Shown here: piece by piece, positions 47,680 to 56,462 of the stretch
How the letters are laid out: every line of letters starts with the position of its first letter
Numbering within the stretch: the stretch's first letter is position 1
Source: Chryseobacterium cheonjiense
GTDB taxonomy: Bacteria > Bacteroidota > Bacteroidia > Flavobacteriales > Weeksellaceae
NCBI RefSeq assembly: GCF_012927265.1
Contig: NZ_JABBGF010000002.1
Location: forward strand, 558,001-622,000
Length of the DNA: 64,000 bases
Direction of reading: 5' to 3'
The notes under the pieces: model-generated
What the model saw: only the letters and a program-made list of their open reading frames with translations
The model's database searches: none
What the model was told of the DNA's origin: nothing
Made by a program: the position numbers and the translations under genes

Positions 47680-49083
47680 ATGCCAGTAAGAAACTATACC
47701 TATTACGACTATACTATCAGCCTCTGCCCGGAGTGCCTGAAAAGAGTAGGCGCAAAGATCATTATTGAAGATGAAGCGGTTTTCATGACTAAAAGATGTC
47801 CCGATCACGGATTTTTCAAAACAAAAATTGCTTCTGATGTGCAGTATTATAAAAATATCAGAAATTATAATAAAGCTTCAGAGATGCCGGTTCATTTCGG
47901 AACGGATGTAGAATATGGCTGTCCTTACGATTGTGGTTTATGTGTTGATCATGAACAACATAGCTGCCTGTCCATTGTAGAAGTAACAGACCGTTGCAAC
48001 CTTACCTGTCCTACCTGTTATGCCATGTCATCGCCGCACTACGGTAGCCACAGAAGCCTGGAGGAGATTGAGGCGATGTTCGATATTATCGTTAAAAATG
48101 AAGGCGAACCGGATGTTGTGCAGATCAGTGGAGGGGAGCCAACCATTCATCCTGAGTTTTTTAAAATCATGGATATTGCGAAATCGAAACCTATCAAACA
48201 TTTAATGTTGAATACCAATGGTGTAAGAATTGCCAATGACCCTGGTTTTGCTGAAAAGCTTGCAACCTATGCACCGGAATTTGAGATTTATCTTCAGTTT
48301 GATTCTTTTAAACCAGAAGTTCTGGAAGATTTTAGAGGAAAAGACCTTACCGATGTCAGGATGAAAGCTTTGGAGAAATTAAATGCCTTAAACCTCTCCA
48401 CAACACTTGTTATTGTACTTCAGAAAGGGAAGAATATTGATGAAATCGGAAAAATTATTGATTTTGCATTAAAACAAAAATGTGTCCGCGGAATCACCTT
48501 TCAGCCCGTAGAAATTGCCGGAAGAAACCGTGATGACTCTGCACATGAGAAAATTACCCTGACGGAAGTGAGACAGGAGATTTTAAACCAGTTTCCGCTT
48601 CTGAATTCTGATGATATTATTCCGGTTCCATGTAATCCTGATGCTTTGGCGATGGGCTATATTCTGAAACTGGAAGGCGAAACAATTCCTTTAACGCGAT
48701 ACATCAATCCTGCGGATCTTCTGAATAATGAGACAAAAAATACCATTGTTTATGAGCAGGATACTGGCCTTCAGATGCAGCTGCTGGATATTTTCAGTAC
48801 CGGAATTTCTGTGGATAAAGTAAAACCGAAGGTCAACCAGCTATTATGCTGTCTTCCTGAAGTTGCTGCACCGAATCTGGACTATGACAACCTGTTCAGA
48901 ATTATCATTATGAACTTTATGGATGCGCACGATTTTGATGTGCGGGCCGTAAAGAAATCCTGCGTTCATATCGTCAACAAAGACCTGAAAATGATTCCTT
49001 TTGAAACCATGAATCTATTTTATCGGGATGATAAAAAGAAATATCTGGAAGAGCTAAGGAAGAAGGATAGAGTTTTATTTTAA
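47680..49083 (+). CDS. Tes-like (tetraether lipid synthase family) radical SAM protein
   Basis: A 467-residue radical SAM enzyme. In order: an N-terminal metal-binding module (CPEC at Cys16/Cys19 and RCPDHG at Cys40/His43), an extra cysteine cluster GCPYDCGLCVDH (Cys80, 84, 87) with Cys95, the radical SAM motif C-x3-C-x2-C (Cys105, 109, 112 in CNLTCPTCYA), and SAM-binding SGGEPT (150-155). This order matches the MJ0619/Tes family, whose archaeal member couples lipid chains to form tetraethers. A C-terminal domain with further cysteines (LLCCLPE, KSCVH) follows. The substrate here is unproven; a lipid is suggested by the Lgt-like neighbour. Confidence 0.82.
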   Translation: MPVRNYTYYDYTISLCPECLKRVGAKIIIEDEAVFMTKRCPDHGFFKTKIASDVQYYKNIRNYNKASEMPVHFGTDVEYGCPYDCGLCVDHEQHSCLSIVEVTDRCNLTCPTCYAMSSPHYGSHRSLEEIEAMFDIIVKNEGEPDVVQISGGEPTIHPEFFKIMDIAKSKPIKHLMLNTNGVRIANDPGFAEKLATYAPEFEIYLQFDSFKPEVLEDFRGKDLTDVRMKALEKLNALNLSTTLVIVLQKGKNIDEIGKIIDFALKQKCVRGITFQPVEIAGRNRDDSAHEKITLTEVRQEILNQFPLLNSDDIIPVPCNPDALAMGYILKLEGETIPLTRYINPADLLNNETKNTIVYEQDTGLQMQLLDIFSTGISVDKVKPKVNQLLCCLPEVAAPNLDYDNLFRIIIMNFMDAHDFDVRAVKKSCVHIVNKDLKMIPFETMNLFYRDDKKKYLEELRKKDRVLF

Positions 49084-49158
49084 TTTTTCTTCACAGATTT
49101 ATACAAATTTTGACAGCTATTTATGAATTAATATGACATAGGGAAATGGAGCGTTAAG

Positions 49159-49279
49159 AAAATTAATTCTATGAACGTCAAAAAATTCTACTGTTTGAGC
49201 GCGAGATAACTGTTTGAACCGAAGAACAAATCTTAAATTCGCGCGAGTTTTAGAATTTTTAGAGAATAGAATTAATTTT
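49159..49279. repeat. Nested inverted-repeat intergenic element
   Basis: Between the radical SAM and surE genes. Three nested arm pairs: AAAATTAATTCTAT/ATAGAATTAATTTT (49159-49172/49266-49279), AAAAATTCTA/TAGAATTTTT (49181-49190/49251-49260), GCGCGA/TCGCGC (49199/49239). The centre contains TGTTTGAGC, also found in the element at 32984. A second small hairpin (GTCTTGAA/TTCAAGAC) follows at about 49296-49326. It looks like a REP/MITE-type structured repeat. Confidence 0.65.
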
Positions 49280-49343
49280 TAGCGAAAGTTCCCAAGTCTT
49301 GAACTTTTCGTTCTTTTGTTTCAAGACAAAAGGACAAAAAATA

Positions 49344-49364
49344 AGGCGTAAATTGTTTACGCCT
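49344..49364 (-). terminator. Terminator of surE
   Basis: 9-bp stem AGGCGTAAA/TTTACGCCT with a 3-base loop and a minus-strand TTATTTTTG tail. Confidence 0.8.
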
Positions 49365-49376
49365 CAATATTTAGAT

Positions 49377-50147
49377 TTAATCAAACTTCATCACCTCACT
49401 TAGCGTATTCATATACTCATACGCCGTAAGGTCGAATTTTACCGGAACAATGGAAATGTAGCCGTTCGCAAGAGCTGTTTCGTCCGCATCTTCAGATTCA
49501 TCCATATTATTGAAATATCCGGTAAGCCAGTAATATTTTTTACCGTGGGGATTTACCCTTTCATCAAAGCTTTCTTCCCATTTGGCATGAGCCTGCTTGC
49601 AGACTTTTACTCCTTTTATTTCTTCCTTTGAAAGTTTCGGGATATTTACATTTAAAACAACACCTTTAGGCATTGGGTTTTCCAGGGTTCTTTTAACAAT
49701 ATTCTGAATATATTCTTTTGCCTGTGTAAAATCTGCTTCCCAGCTGAAATCCAGCAACGAAAATCCGATCGCCGGAAGATTCTCTACACCTGCTTCTACC
49801 GCTGCAGACATCGTCCCGGAATAAATAACATTGATAGACGAATTGGCCCCGTGATTGATCCCCGAAACTACAATATCCGGTCTTCTCGGTAATATCTTAT
49901 CAAGCGCCATCTTAACACAGTCTACCGGTGTCCCGCTGCATGAAAAATCCTTTTGAGGGCCTTCCAGATGTACTTCTTCGTAACTTAGGGTAGAATTGAT
50001 GGTAATCGCATGACCTTTACCGCTTTGTGGAGAGTTGGGTGCTACAACAACTACTTCTCCGATTTCGTTCATAAAACTTACAAGATTTCTGATACCAGGT
50101 GCCGTAATCCCGTCGTCATTAGTAACCAGAATAAGTGGTCTTTCCAT
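49377..50147 (-). CDS. surE: 5'/3'-nucleotidase SurE
   Basis: A 256-residue metal-dependent nucleotidase dephosphorylating nucleoside monophosphates in stationary phase. Seen: LVTNDDGITAPG near residue 7 with the metal-binding Asp pair, NSPQSGKGHAIT near 40, and SGINHGANSSINVIYSGT near 90. The ATG at 50147 begins the family core, and the promoter element (TATTTTTG, 50166-50173) lies so close that an ATG at 50168 could not be transcribed. Confidence 0.95.
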   Translation of the reverse strand: MERPLILVTNDDGITAPGIRNLVSFMNEIGEVVVVAPNSPQSGKGHAITINSTLSYEEVHLEGPQKDFSCSGTPVDCVKMALDKILPRRPDIVVSGINHGANSSINVIYSGTMSAAVEAGVENLPAIGFSLLDFSWEADFTQAKEYIQNIVKRTLENPMPKGVVLNVNIPKLSKEEIKGVKVCKQAHAKWEESFDERVNPHGKKYYWLTGYFNNMDESEDADETALANGYISIVPVKFDLTAYEYMNTLSEVMKFD

Positions 50148-50165
50148 ATTAAAATTTAATTTTAA

Positions 50166-50173
50166 CAAAAATA
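50166..50173 (-). promoter_or_regulatory. -7 element of surE
   Basis: TATTTTTG on the minus strand, 18 bases before the chosen ATG; overlaps the alternative upstream ATG. Confidence 0.55.
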
Positions 50174-50294
50174 CTTAAAACTAATCGATATTTGTAAAGA
50201 AGGTATTAAATTTGATAATTTGTAACAGTAAATCAAAAATTACTACTCATTAAAATACTTTTATAAAAAAATTAATAAAATACATTACCGATTT

Positions 50295-52424
50295 ATGTGG
50301 AAAAATTTTAAGCTAAATAAATTTTTACTCCTCATTCCATTAACAAGTCTAATGTTTTGTTTCAACTCGCCTAAAAATGATGACGAAAAGATGCAGACGA
50401 TAATGGTGAGCGTAAAAAACACACTTTCTTATTTACATTACAGTCCAAAACCTATTAACGATGCGTATTCCAAAGATGTTTACAAGCATTATTTCGAATT
50501 GGTAGATCCGGGTAAAAGATACTTCCTGCAGTCGGATATGGATGAATTTGCAAAGCACGAAACCAAGCTTGATGATTATATTAACCTGGGAGATCTTACT
50601 TTTTACAAACTTACGGTCGACAGATTATACCAGCGTGCCGATGAAATTGATAAAATGACGCAGGATATTTTCAGCAAGCCGATTGATCTTAAAGAAGATG
50701 AATCGCTGATTCTTGAGCCGAAACTTAAAAAATCCCCTGTAAACAAACAGGAGATGTATAATGAGTGGAAAAAATTCATTAAATACAATATTCTTCAGGA
50801 AATTGAATCTATGAACAGCAAAGAGGAAGCGCAGAAGGAAAAGAAAGATTCTGTTCAGAAATACAAGCTGAAAGATACGATCAAGTACCAACCTATTGCA
50901 CCGGATCAGAAGATTAAGAAGGCAACCGATGAGGTAAAAGATCTTGTAAAAGAAACATTCACCAGATTCAAGAAAAGAAAGAAAATGGATTGGTTTACCG
51001 TGTATATGAACGCTTACACCGAGGTTTTCGATCCGCACACCAACTATTATTCACCAAAAGATAAAGAAGACTTCGATACCAACTTTACAGGAAAGGTAAT
51101 CGGGATCGGTGCCATTATCCAGGAGAAAAAAGGAAATCTGTATCTGGGAGCCTTAACGATTGGTGCTCCGGCATGGAAATCCAAACAGCTTTCTGAGGGA
51201 GATAAAATTCTAAAAGTAAAATCCAAACCGAAGGAAGACGCCGTAAATGTTGTAGGAATGCTTTCCGATGAAGCGGTACGATTGATCAGAGGAGAAAAAG
51301 GAACACCGGTAACGTTAACTGTTCAGAAAAAAGACGGAACGATTAAAGACGTAACGATGATCCGTGAAGAGGTTGCGATTGAAGATACATTCGCAAGAAG
51401 TATTGTCATCAATTCTCCAAACGGTAAAAAATATGGTTTCATTAATTTGCCGAGCTTCAACGCAGATTTTGAAAATCCAAACGGAAGAAATGCCTCAGAC
51501 GATATCAAAAATGAAATCATTAAGCTGAAACAGCAGAATATCGAAGGGATTGTTCTGGATCTTAGAAACAATGGAGGAGGATCTCTTACGGAAGTAGGCG
51601 ATATCATGGGACTTTTCATGGATGCAGGACCTTATGTTCAGGTAAAAGACGGAAACGGAAAAATCCAGACCCTTAAAAACAAGCAGGAAGCACCGATCTG
51701 GACAGGACCATTAGTAATTATGCAAAATGAACTCTCTGCATCTGCATCTGAAATTCTTGCAGGGGTAATGCAGGATTACGGAAGAGCAATGATTATCGGA
51801 TCTCCGCAGTCATTCGGAAAAGGAACGGTACAGACTTTCGTGGACCTGAACAGATTCTTAAATACAGAAGACGATTTCGGATCTCTAAAGCTTACGATTC
51901 AGAAATTTTACAGAATTACCGGTGAATCTACCCAGAGAAAAGGGATTGTTTCCGATATTGAAATGAAAGATTTCTTTACCTATGCCGAAGTGGGAGAAAG
52001 ATATGACGACTATGCTTTAGCTTGGGATAAAATTCCTTCTACCAACTTCCAGAAGCTTAATTATTTCAACATTCAGGCTCTGGAAAAAGCAAGTGCGGAC
52101 AGAATGGCGAAAAATGCCAAATACCAATTGTTACTGGAATCTGCACAATGGAGAGAAAAGCTGGATAAAGAAGAAACAATTACGCTGAATATCGATAAGT
52201 TTAATGAGCTTACCAAACAGAGAAAAGCACAGATTGAAAAATTCAAATCTTTAAATAAATTTGAAAACGGACTTCAGTTTTCTATGTATCCTAATGAAAT
52301 AGAAAGAGAGAAAAAAGATGAAGCATTCAAAAAGAAATCTGAAATCTGGATCAAAAATCTTAAAAAAGACCTTTATCTTCAGGAAGCCATGAACATCATT
52401 GGAGATATGAATGTAAAGTCTTAA
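50295..52424 (+). CDS. Carboxy-terminal processing peptidase (Prc/Tsp, S41 family)
   Basis: A 709-residue periplasmic protease with an N-terminal signal/anchor (about 8-26), a Tsp N-terminal helical region, a PDZ domain near 240-330 (GIGAIIQEKKGNLYLGAL), and the S41 catalytic core: LDLRNNGGGSLTEV near 420 and Ser in SASASEILAGVMQDYGRA with Lys in FGKGTVQTF. A DUF3340-type C-terminal domain closes it. Such proteases trim or degrade envelope proteins by their C-termini. The family members in Bacteroidota often run to about 700 residues. Confidence 0.94.
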   Translation: MWKNFKLNKFLLLIPLTSLMFCFNSPKNDDEKMQTIMVSVKNTLSYLHYSPKPINDAYSKDVYKHYFELVDPGKRYFLQSDMDEFAKHETKLDDYINLGDLTFYKLTVDRLYQRADEIDKMTQDIFSKPIDLKEDESLILEPKLKKSPVNKQEMYNEWKKFIKYNILQEIESMNSKEEAQKEKKDSVQKYKLKDTIKYQPIAPDQKIKKATDEVKDLVKETFTRFKKRKKMDWFTVYMNAYTEVFDPHTNYYSPKDKEDFDTNFTGKVIGIGAIIQEKKGNLYLGALTIGAPAWKSKQLSEGDKILKVKSKPKEDAVNVVGMLSDEAVRLIRGEKGTPVTLTVQKKDGTIKDVTMIREEVAIEDTFARSIVINSPNGKKYGFINLPSFNADFENPNGRNASDDIKNEIIKLKQQNIEGIVLDLRNNGGGSLTEVGDIMGLFMDAGPYVQVKDGNGKIQTLKNKQEAPIWTGPLVIMQNELSASASEILAGVMQDYGRAMIIGSPQSFGKGTVQTFVDLNRFLNTEDDFGSLKLTIQKFYRITGESTQRKGIVSDIEMKDFFTYAEVGERYDDYALAWDKIPSTNFQKLNYFNIQALEKASADRMAKNAKYQLLLESAQWREKLDKEETITLNIDKFNELTKQRKAQIEKFKSLNKFENGLQFSMYPNEIEREKKDEAFKKKSEIWIKNLKKDLYLQEAMNIIGDMNVKS

Positions 52425-52466
52425 AATAACAATTATCTTGAATCGGCAAGACCGTAACAAGAAACA

Positions 52467-52507
52467 AAAAAACCGTTGCCTGAGGTTCTCGAAGGCAACG
52501 GTTTTTT
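52467..52507. terminator. Bidirectional terminator between prc and sodC
   Basis: Stem AACCGTTGCC/GGCAACGGTT flanked by A7 and T7 runs, between convergent genes. Confidence 0.9.
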
Positions 52508-52524
52508 TATTGAAATAAAAAAAA

Positions 52525-53028
52525 TTATTTAATTTCTATACATCCCACTCTTCCGCCGGCATTTCCCGTAGGCTGCGTATGGAAGTCGTCTGCGGAAGCA
52601 TGAATGATCATTCCTTTTCCGATAATGTTTTTAGACTCATCTGTACATCCCAGGCACCATTTGTCGGTTTTGAAAGTCAGCATGGCGTTTCCGTTCTGAT
52701 CGGCAGTAAGGTTTCCGATATCTCCCATATGAAAATGTTCGGCACCCCATTTTCCGTGATCATCTTTGGCGGGATTCCAGTGTCCTCCCGTTGAAGTTCC
52801 GTCAGCTGCAGAGCAGTCTCCCTTTTCATGAATGTGTACGGCATGGATTCCCGGAGTAAGGTTGGTGACATCCAGCTTCATCACAACTTCATCGCCCTTT
52901 TGGGTAAATTTTGCCGTTCCGCCGGTCTGTGTGTTGCTTTTAGACATGACCTGATACGTTTTTGTCGTTCCGCAAGAAACAACAAACAAAGTGCATGCTG
53001 CCAGTAATGATAATGTTTTAACTTTCAT
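52525..53028 (-). CDS. sodC: Cu/Zn superoxide dismutase family lipoprotein
   Basis: A 167-residue lipoprotein (lipobox VVSC, Cys19) with the Cu/Zn SOD fold. Metal ligands appear in HAVHIHEKGDC, GGHWNPAKDDHG and AEHFHMGD, and the C-terminal DDFHTQPTGNAGGRVGC holds the last Cu His and disulfide Cys. It detoxifies superoxide in the periplasm or outer membrane. Monocistronic with a terminator shared with prc. Confidence 0.94.
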   Translation of the reverse strand: MKVKTLSLLAACTLFVVSCGTTKTYQVMSKSNTQTGGTAKFTQKGDEVVMKLDVTNLTPGIHAVHIHEKGDCSAADGTSTGGHWNPAKDDHGKWGAEHFHMGDIGNLTADQNGNAMLTFKTDKWCLGCTDESKNIIGKGMIIHASADDFHTQPTGNAGGRVGCIEIK

Positions 53029-53184
53029 TTTTAAATGATTTAAAGTGATTATAGGATAAATTTAAAAAAACATTTACGGATACACCTTACGATTTTAAGA
53101 TCTTTTTGAAAATAACAGTAAAAGATTCTTTTCTAAAGAATAATAAATTTTCATAATTGAAAATAAAACAGCTAGTTGAAATTT

Positions 53185-53236
53185 CCCTCCCTTGGAGGGT
53201 GGCAAAAATTCAGGAAAATTTTTGACGGGGTGGTTT
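53185..53236. repeat. Short GC-clamped intergenic repeat-like element
   Basis: CCCTCCCTTGGAGGG palindrome, then GGCAAAAATTCAGGAAAATT containing an AAAAATT/AATTTTT pair, ending ACGGGGTGGTTT. Its base use differs from the AT-rich surroundings. I recall similar 'GGAGGGTGGC ... ACGGGGTGGTT' elements in flavobacterial intergenic DNA but cannot check copies. Confidence 0.4.
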
Positions 53237-53379
53237 AATCCAGGCATAATCTTCATTATGACTTTCTTGTTTATAATAACAAAGAGTAGTTGCTCCCGAC
53301 TTTAAAACCAAAACCAACGGTTCAGAATTCAAATTCTACCATTCGGTAACAAAAATTTATCTTCATTAAAATTTCATCC

Positions 53380-53387
53380 TATTTTTG
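53380..53387 (+). promoter_or_regulatory. -7 element of the TonB-dependent receptor
   Basis: TATTTTTG matches TAnnTTTG, 16 bases before the ATG. Confidence 0.55.
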
Positions 53388-53403
53388 AACCGAAAATAAA
53401 GCT

Positions 53404-55644
53404 ATGAAAACAAAACTATTATTTCTCATTTCTCTTCTTTCATTTACTCTGAATATAGCACAGACAAAAATATCGGGAAGGGTAACCTATAAGAATAAGG
53501 GCGTGGCAGAGGTAAATGTTACCCTGAAAGATACATATGACGGAGCAACCACCGATACAGAAGGGAATTTCTCTTTTGAAACCTCCGAAAAAGGGAACAA
53601 AACCTTACTATTTACACACCCCAAATACATGGATGTTGAAAAGTCAATAACCATTGAAAATCAGGAAATTTCAGTTAATGCTGAACTGAAGGAGCAAATA
53701 AGCGAAATTGATGCTGTTGTGGTATCAGCCGGATCTATTGAAGCCAGCGACAAAAAAAGAGCGACAGCACTTCTCACCCCGATTGATATTTATACCACCG
53801 CAGGAGCAGACGGACAAATATCTTCCGCTCTTACCTATCTTCCGGGGGTTCAGAAAGTGGGCGAAACAGAAGGCCTTTTCATCCGTGGAGGAACAGGAAC
53901 GGAGTCCAGAATTTTCATGGATGGAAGCCTTATCAACAATTATTTCTCGAATTCGGTTCCGGGAATTGCGGGAAGGGACCGTTTTAATACTTCTCTTTTC
54001 AAGGGAAATGTATTCTCAAGCGGTGGATATTCTGCACTGTACGGACAGGCTCTTTCCGGGGCACTGATGCTGGAAAGTGTTGACCTTCCGGATCAGAGTT
54101 CTTATGACCTCGGAGTTTCACCGATCTTTTTAAACGCGGGATTTCAGAAACTAAGTGAAAATAAGACCTCCTCTTTCGGAGCAAGCCTGGGATACTCCAA
54201 TTTAAAGCTGATGCAGGATGTTATTAACTTCAATACCGACTTTTCAGAAGCTCCGCAAAGTTTTAACGGTGATTTTAATTTCAGAATTAAAACAAAATCA
54301 GGAGGTTTCTTTAAATATTACGGAGTGTACGATTCCAACAGAATGGGAGTGAAAACCCAAAGTCTCGAGCCGGCAGATTCTGATTGGTCTCTGGTAAAAT
54401 TAAAAGGAAAAAACACCTATCATAATTTATCATTCAAACAGAAATTCGGAAAATATTTGCTGAATGCGGGAACTTCTTATTCCTTCAACCGGTCTGATCT
54501 TGATTTTTCAACCGAGAAAAATAATGTTGAAAACGGGAATACAAAACTTTTGACTGACGGAAATTATATTAATTTCAAAACCGTTTTAGAAAGGAAAGTT
54601 AATAAAATCAGTGCATTGCGTGGTGGATTTGAACTCAATGCAGCCAGCGAAAAACTCACCTTCGATGAATTTGTTCAGAAAAACTACAAAGACCTGATTT
54701 CTTCTGCATTTGTGGAAACAGACCTTGGATTCAGCAATCAATTATCCGCTAAAATTGGAGTAAGAGCAGAATATTCGTCTTACCTTGAAAAAAGCAATAT
54801 TGCTCCGCGTCTGGCTTTAGCCTACCGTTTTGCCAAAGACTGGACGACCTCTTTCGCGTACGGTATTTTCTATCAGAATCCTGAAAGCAGATACATCAAC
54901 GCACCGGCAGATCTTGATTTTCAGAAAGCGCAGCATTTTATCTTTCAGGTACAGAGAACAACAGAAGGAAGAAGTCTTAGGCTGGAAGCTTTTTATAAAA
55001 AGTATGATGAGCTGATCAAAGTAAAAAACCTGAGTTATATTAACGGACAGAATCAGTATATTCAGACGGCTGACAACAACAATGGCTATGGTTTTGCAAA
55101 AGGATTGGAACTGTTCTGGAGAGATAAAAAGACTTTTGAAAACATCGATTACTGGATCAGTTATTCTTATCTGGATTCAAAAAGAGATTTTATGAATTAT
55201 CCGGTAAGCCTGAAACCTAATTTTGCTTCTGAACACACGCTTTCAGCGGTGGCAAAAAGATTTGTACCAAAATGGAAAACAGGGTTTAATCTTTCTTATA
55301 CTTATGCCAAAGGCCGTCCGTACTATGATATTGCAACACAGGATGTGAATGGTGAACAAAACTATTTTGTAAGAAACGAAGGACGCTTAAAAGATTATAA
55401 TGCTTTGAATTTCAGTGTGAATTATCTTCCTAATTTAGGGAAGAAAGATGCTAAAGCATTTACCGTTCTGGTACTGAGCGTATCGAATATATTAGGCTCA
55501 AAAAACGTGTACGGGTACAATTTTTCAATGGATGGAAGCAGAAGCTCTGCAGTGGTGCCACCGGTGAATACCTTTGTTTTTATAGGAGCTTTCATCAGTT
55601 TCGGAGTTGATAAAACACAGGATGCCATCAACAATAATTTATAA
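53404..55644 (+). CDS. TonB-dependent outer-membrane receptor with carboxypeptidase-regulatory-like domain
   Basis: A 746-residue outer-membrane transporter. Signal peptide (1-19), a CarboxypepD_reg-like domain (about 22-100; ISGRVTYKNKGVAEVNVTLKDT), a TonB-dependent plug (110-220; LTYLPGVQKVGETEGLFIRGG) and a 22-strand barrel to the end. There is no SusD gene beside it, so it is not a standard polysaccharide locus. The ligand cannot be read. It is followed after 47 bases by a TPR-like secreted protein that may be co-expressed. Confidence 0.9.
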   Translation: MKTKLLFLISLLSFTLNIAQTKISGRVTYKNKGVAEVNVTLKDTYDGATTDTEGNFSFETSEKGNKTLLFTHPKYMDVEKSITIENQEISVNAELKEQISEIDAVVVSAGSIEASDKKRATALLTPIDIYTTAGADGQISSALTYLPGVQKVGETEGLFIRGGTGTESRIFMDGSLINNYFSNSVPGIAGRDRFNTSLFKGNVFSSGGYSALYGQALSGALMLESVDLPDQSSYDLGVSPIFLNAGFQKLSENKTSSFGASLGYSNLKLMQDVINFNTDFSEAPQSFNGDFNFRIKTKSGGFFKYYGVYDSNRMGVKTQSLEPADSDWSLVKLKGKNTYHNLSFKQKFGKYLLNAGTSYSFNRSDLDFSTEKNNVENGNTKLLTDGNYINFKTVLERKVNKISALRGGFELNAASEKLTFDEFVQKNYKDLISSAFVETDLGFSNQLSAKIGVRAEYSSYLEKSNIAPRLALAYRFAKDWTTSFAYGIFYQNPESRYINAPADLDFQKAQHFIFQVQRTTEGRSLRLEAFYKKYDELIKVKNLSYINGQNQYIQTADNNNGYGFAKGLELFWRDKKTFENIDYWISYSYLDSKRDFMNYPVSLKPNFASEHTLSAVAKRFVPKWKTGFNLSYTYAKGRPYYDIATQDVNGEQNYFVRNEGRLKDYNALNFSVNYLPNLGKKDAKAFTVLVLSVSNILGSKNVYGYNFSMDGSRSSAVVPPVNTFVFIGAFISFGVDKTQDAINNNL

Positions 55645-55691
55645 TAAAAATTACATTAAATACATTACTATTAACTTTAAAAAATTTAAAA

Positions 55692-56342
55692 ATGAGAAAA
55701 TATTTTTTAACTTTCGCTTTAAGTATGATGAGTTTAACAGCTTTTGCTCAGGCAGATTATGAAAAAATAATGTCTGAAAAAATTGCGAAACTCGAAGCCA
55801 CAAGATCAACTGATGAATTCCAGTCGCTGGCCAATGATTTCGACAGAATCGGGAAAAAAGAAACAAAGCAATGGCTGCCTTCTTATTATGCTGCATTGGC
55901 TTATCTTCAAAAAGGCAGAATGCAGATGCAGGCCGGCAAGATGTTCGAGCTTTCCATCAATGCAGGCATTGCGGATAAGTATCTGGATCAGGCAGAAGCT
56001 ATTGCCGGGAATAATAATTCTGAAATTCATCTCCTGAGAAAAATGGCCTATTCACTGAGAATGATGGAAAATCCTGCAGAACGGTATATGACAGACGGTA
56101 TGAAAGCCATGGAAGAGCTGAAAAAGGCAGAAACGCTTGATCCCAACAACCCAAGGGTGGCGCTCATTAAAGCCGAAGATACTTATTTTACACCGGAGCA
56201 ATATGGCGGAAGCAAAGAAAAAGGACTGGAACAGTTTAAAGCAGCACTTGTAAAATTCAATGCCTTTAAGCCCAAAACCGCTTTAGATCCCAACTGGGGG
56301 AAATCAGAAGCAGAATATTTTCTAAGCGGGGCGGCAAAATAA
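55692..56342 (+). CDS. Secreted TPR-like helical protein
   Basis: A 216-residue protein with signal peptide MRKYFLTFALSMMSLTAFAQ and helices resembling tetratricopeptide repeats: WLPSYYAALAYLQKGRM, YLDQAEAIAGNNNSEIHLL, and the closing ALDPNWGKSEAEYFL. Probably periplasmic. It follows the TonB receptor and precedes a terminator, so it may serve that receptor; partner unproven. Confidence 0.8.
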   Translation: MRKYFLTFALSMMSLTAFAQADYEKIMSEKIAKLEATRSTDEFQSLANDFDRIGKKETKQWLPSYYAALAYLQKGRMQMQAGKMFELSINAGIADKYLDQAEAIAGNNNSEIHLLRKMAYSLRMMENPAERYMTDGMKAMEELKKAETLDPNNPRVALIKAEDTYFTPEQYGGSKEKGLEQFKAALVKFNAFKPKTALDPNWGKSEAEYFLSGAAK

Positions 56343-56351
56343 TTTCACAAG

Positions 56352-56374
56352 CCTTCTCTTTGGAGAAGGTTTTT
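56352..56374 (+). terminator. Terminator after the TPR-like gene
   Basis: 7-bp stem CCTTCTC/GAGAAGG with loop TTTG and a T5 tract. It lies upstream of, and supports separating from, the kinase locus. Confidence 0.75.
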
Positions 56375-56437
56375 GATGCATTCAGCAAAGAAAAATGGTC
56401 GCTCGGCAAAAATAATTTTAATACTTTTAAGACAGCC

Positions 56438-56445
56438 TAATTTTG
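56438..56445 (+). promoter_or_regulatory. -7 element of the LytS-type kinase gene
   Basis: TAATTTTG ends 17 bases before the ATG at 56463 and lies inside the alternative longer frame, so the longer start is not used. Confidence 0.6.
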
Positions 56446-56462
56446 AGACAGGAAAACCGATA

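Larger units (their letters stand above)
53029..53403. other. 375-bp intergenic region upstream of the TonB receptor
   Basis: Holds a compact inverted-repeat element at 53185-53236 (CCTCC/GGAGG then AAAAATT/AATTTTT and ACGGGGTGGTTT) and, near its right end, a -7 element (TATTTTTG, 53380-53387) for the receptor gene. No gene seen. Confidence 0.6.
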
